Assembly (NCBI GenBank): GCA_030637205.1
Contig: DAOVVL010000030.1
Span: 1-11,269, forward strand
Direction: 5' to 3'
DNA: 11,269 nt
Source of the DNA: Thalassospiraceae bacterium
GTDB lineage: Bacteria; Pseudomonadota; Alphaproteobacteria; Rhodospirillales; Magnetovibrionaceae
This document shows positions 1 through 6,655 of the stretch, one piece after another; within the stretch, counting starts at the first letter, position 1, and each line of letters begins with the position of its first letter. The notes beneath the pieces are model-generated. The model saw nothing but the letters and a program-made list of their open reading frames with translations. It did not search any database and was not told the origin of the DNA. Both the position numbers and the translations under genes were made by a program.

Positions 1-744
1 AGCACGACGTGTGTGCCACGGCTGCTGCCTGAACAGGTTTCTGGTTGGCTAAAACGTGCGTTCCCCAAGGAGCCTCACAAACAGGTGTCACATGAAACGA
101 TATATCGAAGCCTTTATATACAGGCGCGTGGCGTTCTGAAGAAGGAGCTTCTCGAGCATTTGAGAGCGAAGCGCACGATCCGCAGGTCTAGGCACGCCAG
201 CTTGAAGCGCAACGGGTTGGGACAGATTAAGGATGCTGTCTCAATCAGCGACAGACCCGCGTCTGTAGAAGACCGTGCTGTCCCGGGGCATTGGGAGGGC
301 GATCTGATTGGCGGCTCGAAGAACAGTTATGTCGCAACGCTTGTCGAACGGCATTCCCGGTATGTCATGCTGGTGAAGGTCGCCAACAAAGACACCGAAA
401 GCGTTGTCTCTGCACTGATCAAACAGTCGCAGCGGCTGCCTCGCGAGCTCTATAAATCATTGACCTGGGATCGTGGCAAAGAACTTGCCGATCATCCGCG
501 CCTGACGATGGCGACCGACGTTGATGTCTATTTTTGTGATCCACAGTCCCCATGGCAACGCGGATCAAACGAAAATACCAACCGGCTGCTTCGGCAGTAT
601 TTACCTCGTGGAACTGATTTATCTGTTCATTCCCAAGCAAAACTGAGCGCCATAGCACGCCAGCTGAACGAGAGACCGCGAAAGACCTTGCAATACCAAA
701 CGCCAGCTGAGAAGTTCGCTGAGTGTGTTGCGTCGATCAGTTGA
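1..744 (+). CDS. IS30-family transposase, 5' end cut off by the window
   Basis: This is the DDE transposase that would mobilise the insertion sequence at the left edge. The frame is open to base 1, so the true start and roughly the first 80-100 residues (the N-terminal HTH region) lie outside the window. A GTG at 13 is not needed as a start. Numbering from that GTG, the region VSHETIYRSLY (about 25-35) is the family's conserved block before the catalytic core. The core has Asp97 in HWEGDLIGG, Asp153 in TWDRGKEL and Glu187 in NENTNRLLRQY. The last two acidic residues are separated by 33 residues, the DD(33)E spacing of IS30. The stop at 742-744 falls inside the terminal inverted repeat, as is common in this family. 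The visible part has no frameshift or internal stop, so the gene may be intact. Family assignment is strong; activity cannot be judged. Confidence 0.93.
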   Translation, partial: STTCVPRLLPEQVSGWLKRAFPKEPHKQVSHETIYRSLYIQARGVLKKELLEHLRAKRTIRRSRHASLKRNGLGQIKDAVSISDRPASVEDRAVPGHWEGDLIGGSKNSYVATLVERHSRYVMLVKVANKDTESVVSALIKQSQRLPRELYKSLTWDRGKELADHPRLTMATDVDVYFCDPQSPWQRGSNENTNRLLRQYLPRGTDLSVHSQAKLSAIARQLNERPRKTLQYQTPAEKFAECVASIS

Positions 745-751
745 ACCCACC
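726..751 (+). repeat. Right terminal inverted repeat of the IS30-family element
   Basis: These 26 bases begin TGTTGCGT and contain CAGTTGAA near the middle. Compared from memory with the end of E. coli IS30, about 20 of 26 positions agree. The repeat overlaps the transposase stop codon. It fixes the right boundary of the element near 751. The left repeat and the short target duplication lie outside the window, so this end cannot be confirmed by pairing. Confidence 0.7.
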
Positions 752-987
752 GCGGAAAGCGGACGTTCGTTGCGGATGCGAACAAGTAAACCGATTTCCA
801 CAAAGCGGACATTTGCATCACTTTCAATTCAGTAGACCTCCCGACGGCAGCATTGCGGACACCCAAATTAACAGAAGAAGTTATAGAGTTATTAATTGCA
901 GGTGTTGAACGCGAAATAGAGACGCAAGATGAAATAACCCTTGCATCTAGGCGAGACGCTGCATTGGTGGAAATGGCAATGTCCCAA
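752..987. other. Gene-poor flank between the IS element and pta
   Basis: I see no convincing gene here. The part next to the IS element has two near-identical motifs, AAAGCGGACGTTCG at 756-769 and AAAGCGGACATTTG at 802-815, and a further GCGGAC at 855-860. From about 853 a plus-strand frame (TTG start) runs to 1035 and encodes a helix-rich but unrecognised peptide beginning with residues like RTPKLTEEVIELL. It overlaps the 3' end of pta on the other strand and has no clear ribosome binding site, so I do not call it a gene. No strong intrinsic terminator for the minus-strand operon is visible immediately downstream of pta. Confidence 0.5.
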
Positions 988-1992
988 TTACGTCTGAGAG
1001 CCACACTGTGCTGCTGTCACCGCGATCATATGTAAAATGTCTTCAGAATTGCACCCTCTGGACAGGTCATTTGCTGGTTGTGCGAGTCCTTGCAAAATTG
1101 GTCCAATTGCGACGGCACCTCCTACGCGTTGCGCAATTTTGTAAGCAATGTTTCCAGAATCCAAATTGGGGAATATGAACACATTGGCGGCACCATTGAG
1201 GGGAGATCCTTCGGCTTTGGCAGCTGCCACGTCGGAAACAAAAGCGGCGTCGAACTGTAATTCACCATCGATAATCATGTCCGGGTTGGAGGCGCGGACC
1301 AGATTGGTGGCAGCCACAACCTTGGAAACACCTTTATGCTTGGCACTTCCGCGGGTGGAAAAAGACAACATTGCAACACGCGGTTCCTGCCCGGTGAGCC
1401 ATTTGAAAGAATCAGCAGACGCTCGTGCGATTTCTGCCATCTCCTCGGCATTGGGGTCTACAACCAAACCACTGTCAGCAAAGACATGCGCACCCTTTCT
1501 TGAATGATGGGACTCGCAGAAAAGCATAAGGAAAAAGCTGGAAATGAGTTTAGCGCCTGGCGCTGGCCCAATGATCTGAATAGCGGCGCGCACGATGTCT
1601 CCGGTTGTAGCAACTGCACCGCCCAGCGTGCCGTCTGCCAATCCCGTTTTCACCAGAAGGGCTGCATAAATATGAGGTTTTCTCGCGGCGCAAATGGCGT
1701 CTTCCAAAGAGATGCCCTTGTGTTTGCGCAAAGAATGGTACTTGAGCGCAAACTCATCTCTGAGGGGTGAGGTTGCCGGATCATGGATCTCAATCCCCTC
1801 AATTTTCCCCGCACCTGCAAGGGCAAGTTGTGCTTTCACAGTTGCTTTGGGGCCGACCAGAACAATTTCTGCGACGTTTTGCTGCCGCGCGGCAACGGCA
1901 GCTTGCACAACTCGGGGATCAGTGCCTTCGCTCAGAACTATTTTCTTATTAGTCAGCGCAGCATTAGCCAAGATGGTTGCCAGTGGTTTCAT
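988..1992 (-). CDS. pta: Phosphate acetyltransferase (phosphotransacetylase)
   Basis: Pta transfers the acetyl group of acetyl phosphate to CoA. Here it would capture the acetyl phosphate made by Xsc and deliver acetyl-CoA to central metabolism. The 334-residue protein is the short form, a single catalytic domain without the N-terminal regulatory part of the long enterobacterial enzymes. Conserved segments include ADGTLGGAVATTGDIVRAA (about 119-137), MLSFSTRGSAKHKG (208-221), NIAYKIAQRVGGA (281-293) and IGPILQGLAQPANDLSRGC (296-314). An in-frame ATG at 2052 would add 20 residues, but it lies inside the preceding gene. The ATG at 1992 is preferred because AGGGAG sits 8 bases upstream, leaving a 16-base gap after the exporter gene. 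Pta directly downstream of xsc and an exporter is the usual arrangement in sulfonate dissimilation. It is the last recognisable gene of the block. Confidence 0.95.
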   Translation of the reverse strand: MKPLATILANAALTNKKIVLSEGTDPRVVQAAVAARQQNVAEIVLVGPKATVKAQLALAGAGKIEGIEIHDPATSPLRDEFALKYHSLRKHKGISLEDAICAARKPHIYAALLVKTGLADGTLGGAVATTGDIVRAAIQIIGPAPGAKLISSFFLMLFCESHHSRKGAHVFADSGLVVDPNAEEMAEIARASADSFKWLTGQEPRVAMLSFSTRGSAKHKGVSKVVAATNLVRASNPDMIIDGELQFDAAFVSDVAAAKAEGSPLNGAANVFIFPNLDSGNIAYKIAQRVGGAVAIGPILQGLAQPANDLSRGCNSEDILHMIAVTAAQCGSQT

Positions 1993-2000
1993 TGATAAAT

Positions 2001-2006
2001 CTCCCT
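2001..2006 (-). promoter_or_regulatory. Ribosome binding site that sets the pta start
   Basis: On the minus strand this reads AGGGAG, 8 bases before the ATG at 1992-1990. It supports the shorter, 334-residue form of Pta over the start at 2052, which would overlap the end of the exporter gene. Confidence 0.6.
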
Positions 2007-2008
2007 GC

Positions 2009-3049
2009 TCAACTAGCGAAATGTGTGATGCCATAGAGGATGAACACGGCAATAAAGATGGTTTCTGCCACGATTAGGATGGTCGCCTGCCCGCCTACGT
2101 CAAAGATAGTACTCATCGAGGTTTTCATACCCACGGCAGCGATCGAGACCAGCAACGCCCAACGGGACAGGCTGCTCAGGATGTCTTGAAAGAACACCGG
2201 GATCAATCCAAAGGAGTTGACTGCGGCCAGCATCAAGAACATCATCACAAAGAACGGGATCAGAGGTGGGCGCCTCTCGTCGGCGGAACCTTCAGCGTCT
2301 GCAAACGAGCGTATCACTAGCGAGAGCACCAGTACAACTGGTGCCAGCATCGTCACGCGGATCAGTTTGACCATGGTCGCGGTTTCACCGGTTTCGTTGG
2401 AAACCGAGAATCCGGCCCCGACAACCTGCGCTACGTCGTGGATGGTCCCGCCAAGGAATACACCGGTTTCCAGGTCGTTCAGGTCCAACGTCTGGGTGAT
2501 GATCGGATAGGCGATCATGGCGATGGTGCTTAGCACGGTAACACCGAGAACAGTAAATATCAGGTTGCGTTCGGAATGTTCGTTTTTGGGCAAAATGGCC
2601 GCAATTGCCATCGCCGCCGAGGCACCGCAGATTGCAACCGCTCCACCGGTCAAAAGCGCGAATCGCCATCCGCGGCCCAAAAGCTTCGCGCCAAGCAGTC
2701 CGAACAGGATCGTCAGGATGACGCCGGCCACAATCAGTGAAATCAGTTTGGGGCCAAGCCCAATCAGCAGCTCAACGCTGATCCGGGCGCCCAGTAAGGC
2801 CACGCCAATACGCAGCATTATGCGCGAGGTAAAGGCGATGCCCGACACACAGCGACCTTCCACGGCGAGGAAGTGAAACGCGATGCCCAAAAGCAACGCC
2901 ATCAGCATTGCCGGTGCGCCATAGTGCTCTGAAAGGAACTGTGCTGCGATGGCGACAACAGTAGAAACCAAAACCCCGGGTCCGTTCTTGGTAACAAACT
3001 CGGCCCCCTTGCCAAAGGGTATATTTGGCGGAGTGCTGGCATCCGTCAT
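2009..3049 (-). CDS. YeiH/SuyZ-type putative sulfate/sulfite exporter (UPF0324)
   Basis: This 346-residue integral membrane protein belongs to the YeiH/UPF0324 putative sulfate exporter family. Members next to sulfonate genes (SuyZ- and TauZ-like) are thought to remove the sulfite or sulfate released on desulfonation. Family hallmarks visible are the glycine/alanine-rich segment LLTGGAVAICGASAAMAIA (about 132-150) and GVFLGGTIHDVAQVVGAGFS (about 196-215), followed by a helix with VKLIRVTMLAPVVL. About nine or ten hydrophobic segments span the length, and the N-terminus is short and polar. The ATG at 3049 has AGGAG 9 bases upstream. The gene sits 120 bases after xsc, across two hairpins, and 16 bases before pta. 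Whether the cargo is sulfite or sulfate cannot be read from sequence. The family is clear, the substrate is inferred. Confidence 0.9.
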   Translation of the reverse strand: MTDASTPPNIPFGKGAEFVTKNGPGVLVSTVVAIAAQFLSEHYGAPAMLMALLLGIAFHFLAVEGRCVSGIAFTSRIMLRIGVALLGARISVELLIGLGPKLISLIVAGVILTILFGLLGAKLLGRGWRFALLTGGAVAICGASAAMAIAAILPKNEHSERNLIFTVLGVTVLSTIAMIAYPIITQTLDLNDLETGVFLGGTIHDVAQVVGAGFSVSNETGETATMVKLIRVTMLAPVVLVLSLVIRSFADAEGSADERRPPLIPFFVMMFLMLAAVNSFGLIPVFFQDILSSLSRWALLVSIAAVGMKTSMSTIFDVGGQATILIVAETIFIAVFILYGITHFAS

Positions 3050-3091
3050 GGGAAAATTCTCCTATCCGGCAATCCGGGTCGGACTGCAATT

Positions 3092-3106
3092 CGCCCCAGC
3101 GGGGCG
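3092..3106 (-). promoter_or_regulatory. Small GC-rich hairpin in the leader of the exporter gene
   Basis: CGCCCC and GGGGCG arms of 6 bp surround a 3-base loop, about 45 bases before the exporter start. No T-run follows it on the minus strand, so it is less likely to be a terminator than the hairpin at 3128-3153. It could stabilise the processed exporter-pta message or be a neutral element. Confidence 0.3.
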
Positions 3107-3127
3107 GATGTTCATTCAAGTCCAGAG

Positions 3128-3153
3128 ACAAAGGGGCGGCACGAACCGCCCCC
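3128..3153 (-). terminator. Possible leaky intrinsic terminator after xsc
   Basis: Read on the minus strand just past the xsc stop, a GC-only stem (GGGGCGG pairing with CCGCCCC, 7 bp, 6-base loop) is followed by TTTGTCTCT. The stem is strong but the T-run is short and broken, so partial termination or attenuation is more likely than a full stop. It would make xsc more abundant than the exporter and pta downstream. Confidence 0.45.
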
Positions 3154-3169
3154 TTGCAGTGCAGTTTGA

Positions 3170-4948
3170 TCAGCTAATCTGCTGCTCGCACATGTCATCC
3201 TTGCTGATGCCAGCAACCTTGACCGGTGTTGTCATGGCGTCGCGACGGAACGGCTCACCGAGTTCCTGATTGAGCATCACCTCGATGAAGGTCGTTTTGC
3301 CGTCATTCATCTGGGCTTTCACGGCTGTATTCAATGCGTCCGTCAGGCCGTCCATTGTCGTTGCAACCACGCCGTTCACACCACAAGCCTGCGCGATGCC
3401 GGAATAAGACACATTTTCGTCAAGCTCGGTTCCGACGAAGTTGTCGTTATACCACAGGGTCGTGTTGCGCTTTTCAGCACCCCACTGGTAGTTGCGGAAA
3501 ATGACCATGGTGATTGCTGGCCACTCGTCACGTCCACAGGCAGTCATTTCGTTCATCGAAATGCCGAAGGCGCCGTCGCCCGCAAATCCGACAACAGGTG
3601 TATCCGGTTGGCCGATCTTTGCGCCAAGGATTGCAGGGAAGCTGTACCCACATGGTCCGAACAGACCAGGGGCAAGATATTTCCGGCCATCCTCGAACGT
3701 GGGATATGCATTTCCTATGGCACAAGCGTTGCCGATGTCGGAACTGATAATCGCGTCTTTCGGCAGGGCCGCCTGAATGGCACGCCATGCTTTGCGCGGC
3801 GACATGTGGTCCGGCTTTGCCCCACGAGCCCGCTGGTTCCACGTTGTGCCTTCGTCATCATCCTCGTGATCCATCGAGGTCAACGCCTGCGCCCAAGCTG
3901 ACTTAGTCGTTGCGATCGTATCGCGGCGTTCCTGCCGGCCCGCATCACCAGCTGTGTCGGCAAGCTGCGCCAAAATCTGTTCGGCAACCTGTTTTGCATC
4001 GCCAACGATGCCAACGGTTACCGGTTTGGTCAGACCGATGCGGTCAGGGTTGATGTCTACCTGAATGATTTTCGCTGATGTTGGCCAATAATCGATGCCG
4101 TAGCCCGGCAAAGTCGAGAACGGATTAAGGCGCGTTCCCAGTGCCAGCACCACGTCGGCTTTGGCGATCAATTCCATCCCTGCTTTGGAGCCGTTGTAGC
4201 CAAGCGGCCCGGCGAATAGCGGGTGCGAGCCAGGGAAGGCATCGTTGTGCTGATATCCACAGCAGACAGGCGAATCCAGACGCTCTGCCAGATCTTTAGA
4301 TGCCTCGATCGCCCCGCCAAGAACGACACCGGCACCATTCATGATAACCGGGAATTTTGCTTCGGACAGCAACTTGGCAGCCTCGGAAATTGCGTTTGTT
4401 CCGCCAGCTGGACGTTCAAAATCCACGATTGCGGGCAGCTCGATATCAATCACTTTGGTCCACACGTCGCGCGGTACGTTGATTTGCGCAGGCGCAGACA
4501 GGCGCTTGGCTTTCATAATCACACGGTTCAGAACCTCGGCAACACGGGATGGGTCACGGACCTCTTCCTGATAGGCAACGCAATCGGCGAACATGTTCAT
4601 TTGCTCGACTTCCTGAAAACCGCCCTGACCAATGGTCTTATTGGCAGCCTGCGGTGTCACCAGCAACATCGGTGTGTGGTTCCAGTACGCTGTCTTGATC
4701 GGGGTGACGAAATTCGCAATCCCCGGGCCGTTCTGTGCAATTGCCATTGTCATCTTGCCAGACGCACGCGAGAAACCATCCGCCATCATCCCGCCGCTAT
4801 ATTCATGCGCACAGTCCCAGAATGTGATTCCTGCTGCAGGGAAAATATCCGAGATCGGCATCATAGCAGAACCGATTATGCCGAACGCATTGTCAATTCC
4901 GTGCATTTGCAGGACTTTTACAAAAGCCTCTTCAGTGGTCATTTTCAT
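3170..4948 (-). CDS. xsc: Sulfoacetaldehyde acetyltransferase (ThDP-dependent)
   Basis: Xsc is the desulfonating enzyme of the pathway. With thiamine diphosphate, Mg2+ and phosphate it converts sulfoacetaldehyde to acetyl phosphate and sulfite in the cytoplasm. The 592-residue length is normal. The three-domain layout of the acetolactate-synthase superfamily is visible. An N-terminal pyrimidine-binding domain carries Glu49 in CAHEYSGGMMADGFSRASGK, a middle domain covers about 190-330, and a C-terminal pyrophosphate domain has GDGAFGISMNE (457-467) ending near Asn486 in RNYQWGAEKRNTTLWYNDNF, the GDG...N cofactor motif. These segments are very characteristic of Xsc rather than of acetolactate synthase or oxalyl-CoA decarboxylase. 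The ATG at 4948 has AAGGAG 10 bases upstream; Met3 is a less well-placed alternative. Downstream neighbours are the exporter and pta; upstream lies a spacer with a broken GMC oxidoreductase and a possible promoter. Confidence 0.97.
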   Translation of the reverse strand: MKMTTEEAFVKVLQMHGIDNAFGIIGSAMMPISDIFPAAGITFWDCAHEYSGGMMADGFSRASGKMTMAIAQNGPGIANFVTPIKTAYWNHTPMLLVTPQAANKTIGQGGFQEVEQMNMFADCVAYQEEVRDPSRVAEVLNRVIMKAKRLSAPAQINVPRDVWTKVIDIELPAIVDFERPAGGTNAISEAAKLLSEAKFPVIMNGAGVVLGGAIEASKDLAERLDSPVCCGYQHNDAFPGSHPLFAGPLGYNGSKAGMELIAKADVVLALGTRLNPFSTLPGYGIDYWPTSAKIIQVDINPDRIGLTKPVTVGIVGDAKQVAEQILAQLADTAGDAGRQERRDTIATTKSAWAQALTSMDHEDDDEGTTWNQRARGAKPDHMSPRKAWRAIQAALPKDAIISSDIGNACAIGNAYPTFEDGRKYLAPGLFGPCGYSFPAILGAKIGQPDTPVVGFAGDGAFGISMNEMTACGRDEWPAITMVIFRNYQWGAEKRNTTLWYNDNFVGTELDENVSYSGIAQACGVNGVVATTMDGLTDALNTAVKAQMNDGKTTFIEVMLNQELGEPFRRDAMTTPVKVAGISKDDMCEQQIS

Positions 4949-5006
4949 AGGTCAAGTTCTCCTTGAGAGAGTAAAGGTTAGATTGGGCATTGGTTAATAA
5001 GTATAT

Positions 5007-5111
5007 TTATCGAGATCGGTCTTGCAGGATCATCTCGCTGGCTTTTTCGCCGATCATGATTGTCAGGGCGTTAGTGTTACCCGAAACAATGGCCGGCATG
5101 ATTGTCGTTGT
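5007..5111 (-). pseudogene. C-terminal remnant of a GMC (choline dehydrogenase-like) oxidoreductase
   Basis: Between the CoA-transferase and xsc, the minus strand encodes about 35 codons that read like the extreme C-terminus of a GMC flavoprotein. The key part is MPAIVSGNTNALTIMIGEK, then ASEMIL and a TAA at 5009-5007. The family ends with a block of the type MP-IVSGNTNAPTIMIGEKAADMI, which carries the second catalytic His/Asn region, so the match is specific. The FAD-binding Rossmann part and the HP-G-C-MG segment are missing. In-frame TAA lies about 20 bases upstream and no ribosome binding site is present. This is the tail of a deleted gene. In sulfonate clusters, GMC enzymes next to xsc include isethionate dehydrogenase IseJ. 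That identity for the lost gene is an inference, as choline or another alcohol is equally compatible with the tail. Confidence 0.8.
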
Positions 5112-5115
5112 GCCC

Positions 5116-5133
5116 TTAATTATGAATAATTAA
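5116..5133. promoter_or_regulatory. Perfect AT-rich palindrome, candidate operator upstream of xsc
   Basis: TTAATTAT and ATAATTAA form 8-bp perfect arms around a 2-base centre. The site lies just past the CoA-transferase B stop and overlaps the -10 element of a possible xsc promoter. It is too AT-rich and lacks a suitable tail to be an intrinsic terminator. A dimeric repressor or activator could bind here, but no regulator gene is in the window to pair with it. Chance occurrence in AT-rich DNA is a real alternative. Confidence 0.35.
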
Positions 5134-5148
5134 TTTGTTCGTTTTCAA
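5119..5148 (-). promoter_or_regulatory. Possible sigma70-type promoter for xsc-exporter-pta
   Basis: On the minus strand, TTGAAA (5148-5143, overlapping the stop codon of the upstream gene) and CATAAT (5124-5119) are separated by 18 bases. Transcription would begin near 5112 and give a leader of about 160 bases that includes the GMC remnant. The spacer is longer than the other gaps in this block, which is compatible with an internal promoter. The match is only moderate, so this is a suggestion. Confidence 0.3.
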
Positions 5149-5774
5149 CGAAAGAGTTGTGCCTCTGTCAGTTGGCGGATTTCGTCCATCTCGACGCCGT
5201 CGGCGATTTCGATCACCTTTAGGCCGCCCTCGACCACTTTGAATACGCCAAGGTTGGTGATGATTTCATCCACCACGCCTGCGCCCGTTAGCGGCAGGGT
5301 GCATTTTTTCAGTAGCTTGCTTTCGCCCTTTTTATTGGTGTGGTCCATAATCACGATTACACGGCCAACACCTGCAACCAGATCCATGGCGCCGCCCATA
5401 CCTTTGACCAGCTTGCCCGGGATCATCCAGTTGGCGAGGTCGCCATTTTCGGCCACTTCCATCGCGCCAAGGATCGCCATCGCGATTTTGCCGCCGCGGA
5501 TCATCGCAAAGCTGTCAGCAGAGCTGAAATAACTGGTACGGTGCAGTTCGGTAATGGTTTGTTTACCGGCATTTATCAAATCGGCGTCAATCTCGTCTTC
5601 GGTCGGGAAGGGGCCCATGCCCAACATACCGTTTTCGGATTGCAGGGTCACATCCACACCCTCGGGGATGTAGTTCGACACCAGCGTCGGAATACCGATG
5701 CCAAGGTTTACATACATGCCGTCACGAAGTTCGCGCCCTGCGCGTTCGGCCATCTGGTTTCTATCCCATGCCAT
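5145..5774 (-). CDS. CoA-transferase subunit B (3-oxoacid CoA-transferase type)
   Basis: This is the beta subunit of a family I CoA-transferase, carrying the glutamate that forms the covalent glutamyl-CoA intermediate. At 209 residues it has the family's usual size. NLGIGIPTLVSN (about 23-34) and LQSENGMLGMGPFPTEDE (about 44-61) are visible; Glu47 in the SENG motif is the predicted nucleophile. Overall it resembles the succinyl-CoA:3-oxoacid (ScoB/AtoA) enzymes. The ATG at 5774 lies 3 bases after the stop of subunit A, with GGGAGGG inside the end of that gene, so the two are co-translated. In this setting the acceptor could be sulfoacetate or a beta-oxo sulfonate, with succinyl-CoA or the acetyl-CoA from Pta as donor. 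That is inference; ordinary acetoacetate activation is the conservative alternative. Confidence 0.93.
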   Translation of the reverse strand: MAWDRNQMAERAGRELRDGMYVNLGIGIPTLVSNYIPEGVDVTLQSENGMLGMGPFPTEDEIDADLINAGKQTITELHRTSYFSSADSFAMIRGGKIAMAILGAMEVAENGDLANWMIPGKLVKGMGGAMDLVAGVGRVIVIMDHTNKKGESKLLKKCTLPLTGAGVVDEIITNLGVFKVVEGGLKVIEIADGVEMDEIRQLTEAQLFR

Positions 5775-5777
5775 TGC

Positions 5778-6473
5778 TCAACCCTCCCGCACTGTGCGTT
5801 GTTCGATACGTTTTTCGTGGCCACCTTCAAAGATGCGATGCACGAATATACCCGGTGTATGAATCATATCTGGATCGAGGCTACCGGTAGGCAGGATTTC
5901 CTCAACTTCAGCGATGCAGATTTTTCCGCATGTGGCCACATTGGGATTAAAGTTACGCGCTGTCTTGCGGTAAACTAGATTTCCAGCGCGGTCACCTTTC
6001 CAAGCTTTGACGATGGCAAGATCGGCAACAATTCCTTCTTCCAATATATAGGTCTCGCCGTTGAAATCTTTGTGTTCTTTACCCTCGGCAATCACCGTAC
6101 CAACACCAGTTTTTGTGTAAAAGCCAGGAATACCTGCGCCGCCCGCTCGCATGCGCTCAGCCAACGTGCCTTGCGGATTGAATTCCAGCTCCAATTCGCC
6201 GGAAAGATACTGACGCATGAACTCCGCATTTTCGCCCACATAAGACGAAATCATCTTTTTGACCTGTTTTGTTTGCAAAAGCACACCAAGACCAAAGTCG
6301 TCCACACCGGCATTGTTAGATGCAACCGTCAGGTTCTTGGTGCCGGCGTCGCGGATACCTTCGATCAGGTTTTCGGGGATTCCGCAGAGGCCGAAACCAC
6401 CCGCCGCAATCTTCATTCCGTCGAACAGGACGCCTTTCAGCGCCTCGGCCGCAGAGTTGTAGACTTTTTTCAT
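5778..6473 (-). CDS. CoA-transferase subunit A (3-oxoacid CoA-transferase type)
   Basis: This is the alpha subunit partner of the CoA-transferase, 231 residues long. The CoA-binding/oxyanion segment IAAGGFGLCGIPENLIEGI is at about 22-40. Further ScoA/AtoD-like stretches are LTVASNNAGVDDFGLGVLL (about 48-66) and NPQGTLAERMRAGGAGIPGF (about 109-128). A and B together form the active enzyme, moving CoA between carboxylates without ATP. The ATG at 6473 has AGGAG 7 bases upstream. The gene starts 182 bases after the SauS-like gene, much further than the other spacings in the upstream part of the block, so the pair may form its own module. In described sulfoacetate clusters the acid is activated by an ATP-dependent ligase (SauT), which is not seen here, so this pair is the obvious substitute. 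The substrate remains unproven. Confidence 0.93.
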   Translation of the reverse strand: MKKVYNSAAEALKGVLFDGMKIAAGGFGLCGIPENLIEGIRDAGTKNLTVASNNAGVDDFGLGVLLQTKQVKKMISSYVGENAEFMRQYLSGELELEFNPQGTLAERMRAGGAGIPGFYTKTGVGTVIAEGKEHKDFNGETYILEEGIVADLAIVKAWKGDRAGNLVYRKTARNFNPNVATCGKICIAEVEEILPTGSLDPDMIHTPGIFVHRIFEGGHEKRIEQRTVREG

Positions 6474-6655
6474 AAGTGTACTCCTGTTTATCGTGTGTTG
6501 GGTAACCCAAGGTTAAGGGGTTGACGTTGGCTATCTGGAGTCTGCTCCGGTAGGGGGCAGGATAGTATGCTAACGAAAGCGGCTGTTACTATGCCTCCCA
6601 ATGACGTAGACCATCTTCTTCTTGTCAAAATTAGCCAGTCGTCCAGACCAAAGCG
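6474..6655. other. Intergenic spacer between the SauS-like gene and the CoA-transferase genes
   Basis: No gene is called in this 182-base gap. It contains the perfect short inverted repeat TTGGGT-A-ACCCAA at 6498-6510, about 25 bases before the CoA-transferase A start, which could be an operator or weak hairpin. On the minus strand the reading frame stays open for about 57 codons directly after the SauS-like stop codon, but it has no start codon and no family resemblance that I recognise. A TTGACA lies at about 6628-6623 on the minus strand, without a good -10 at normal distance. Confidence 0.4.

Noticed and set aside
627..1004. Minus-strand frame of about 125 codons across the IS end and flank
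   Set aside because: It starts inside pta's end, runs through the IS repeat into antisense transposase, and has no recognisable domain.
853..1035. Plus-strand frame of 60 codons with a helix-rich N-terminus (TTG start)
   Set aside because: No ribosome binding site, no family resemblance, and its 3' third is antisense to the coding end of pta. Probably chance or gene debris.
1993..2052. A longer Pta with 20 extra N-terminal residues
   Set aside because: The extension overlaps the end of the exporter gene, while the ATG at 1992 has a well-placed AGGGAG and gives the usual start of the protein.
3170..4948. Acetolactate synthase or oxalyl-CoA decarboxylase as an alternative identity
   Set aside because: The N-terminal AHEYSGGMMADGF and C-terminal NYQWGAEKRNTTLWY blocks, plus exporter and pta downstream, point to Xsc.
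4223..4966. Long plus-strand frame of about 247 codons opposite xsc
   Set aside because: It is antisense to a strongly conserved gene, and its composition (rich in Arg, His and Cys) is that of a shadow frame.
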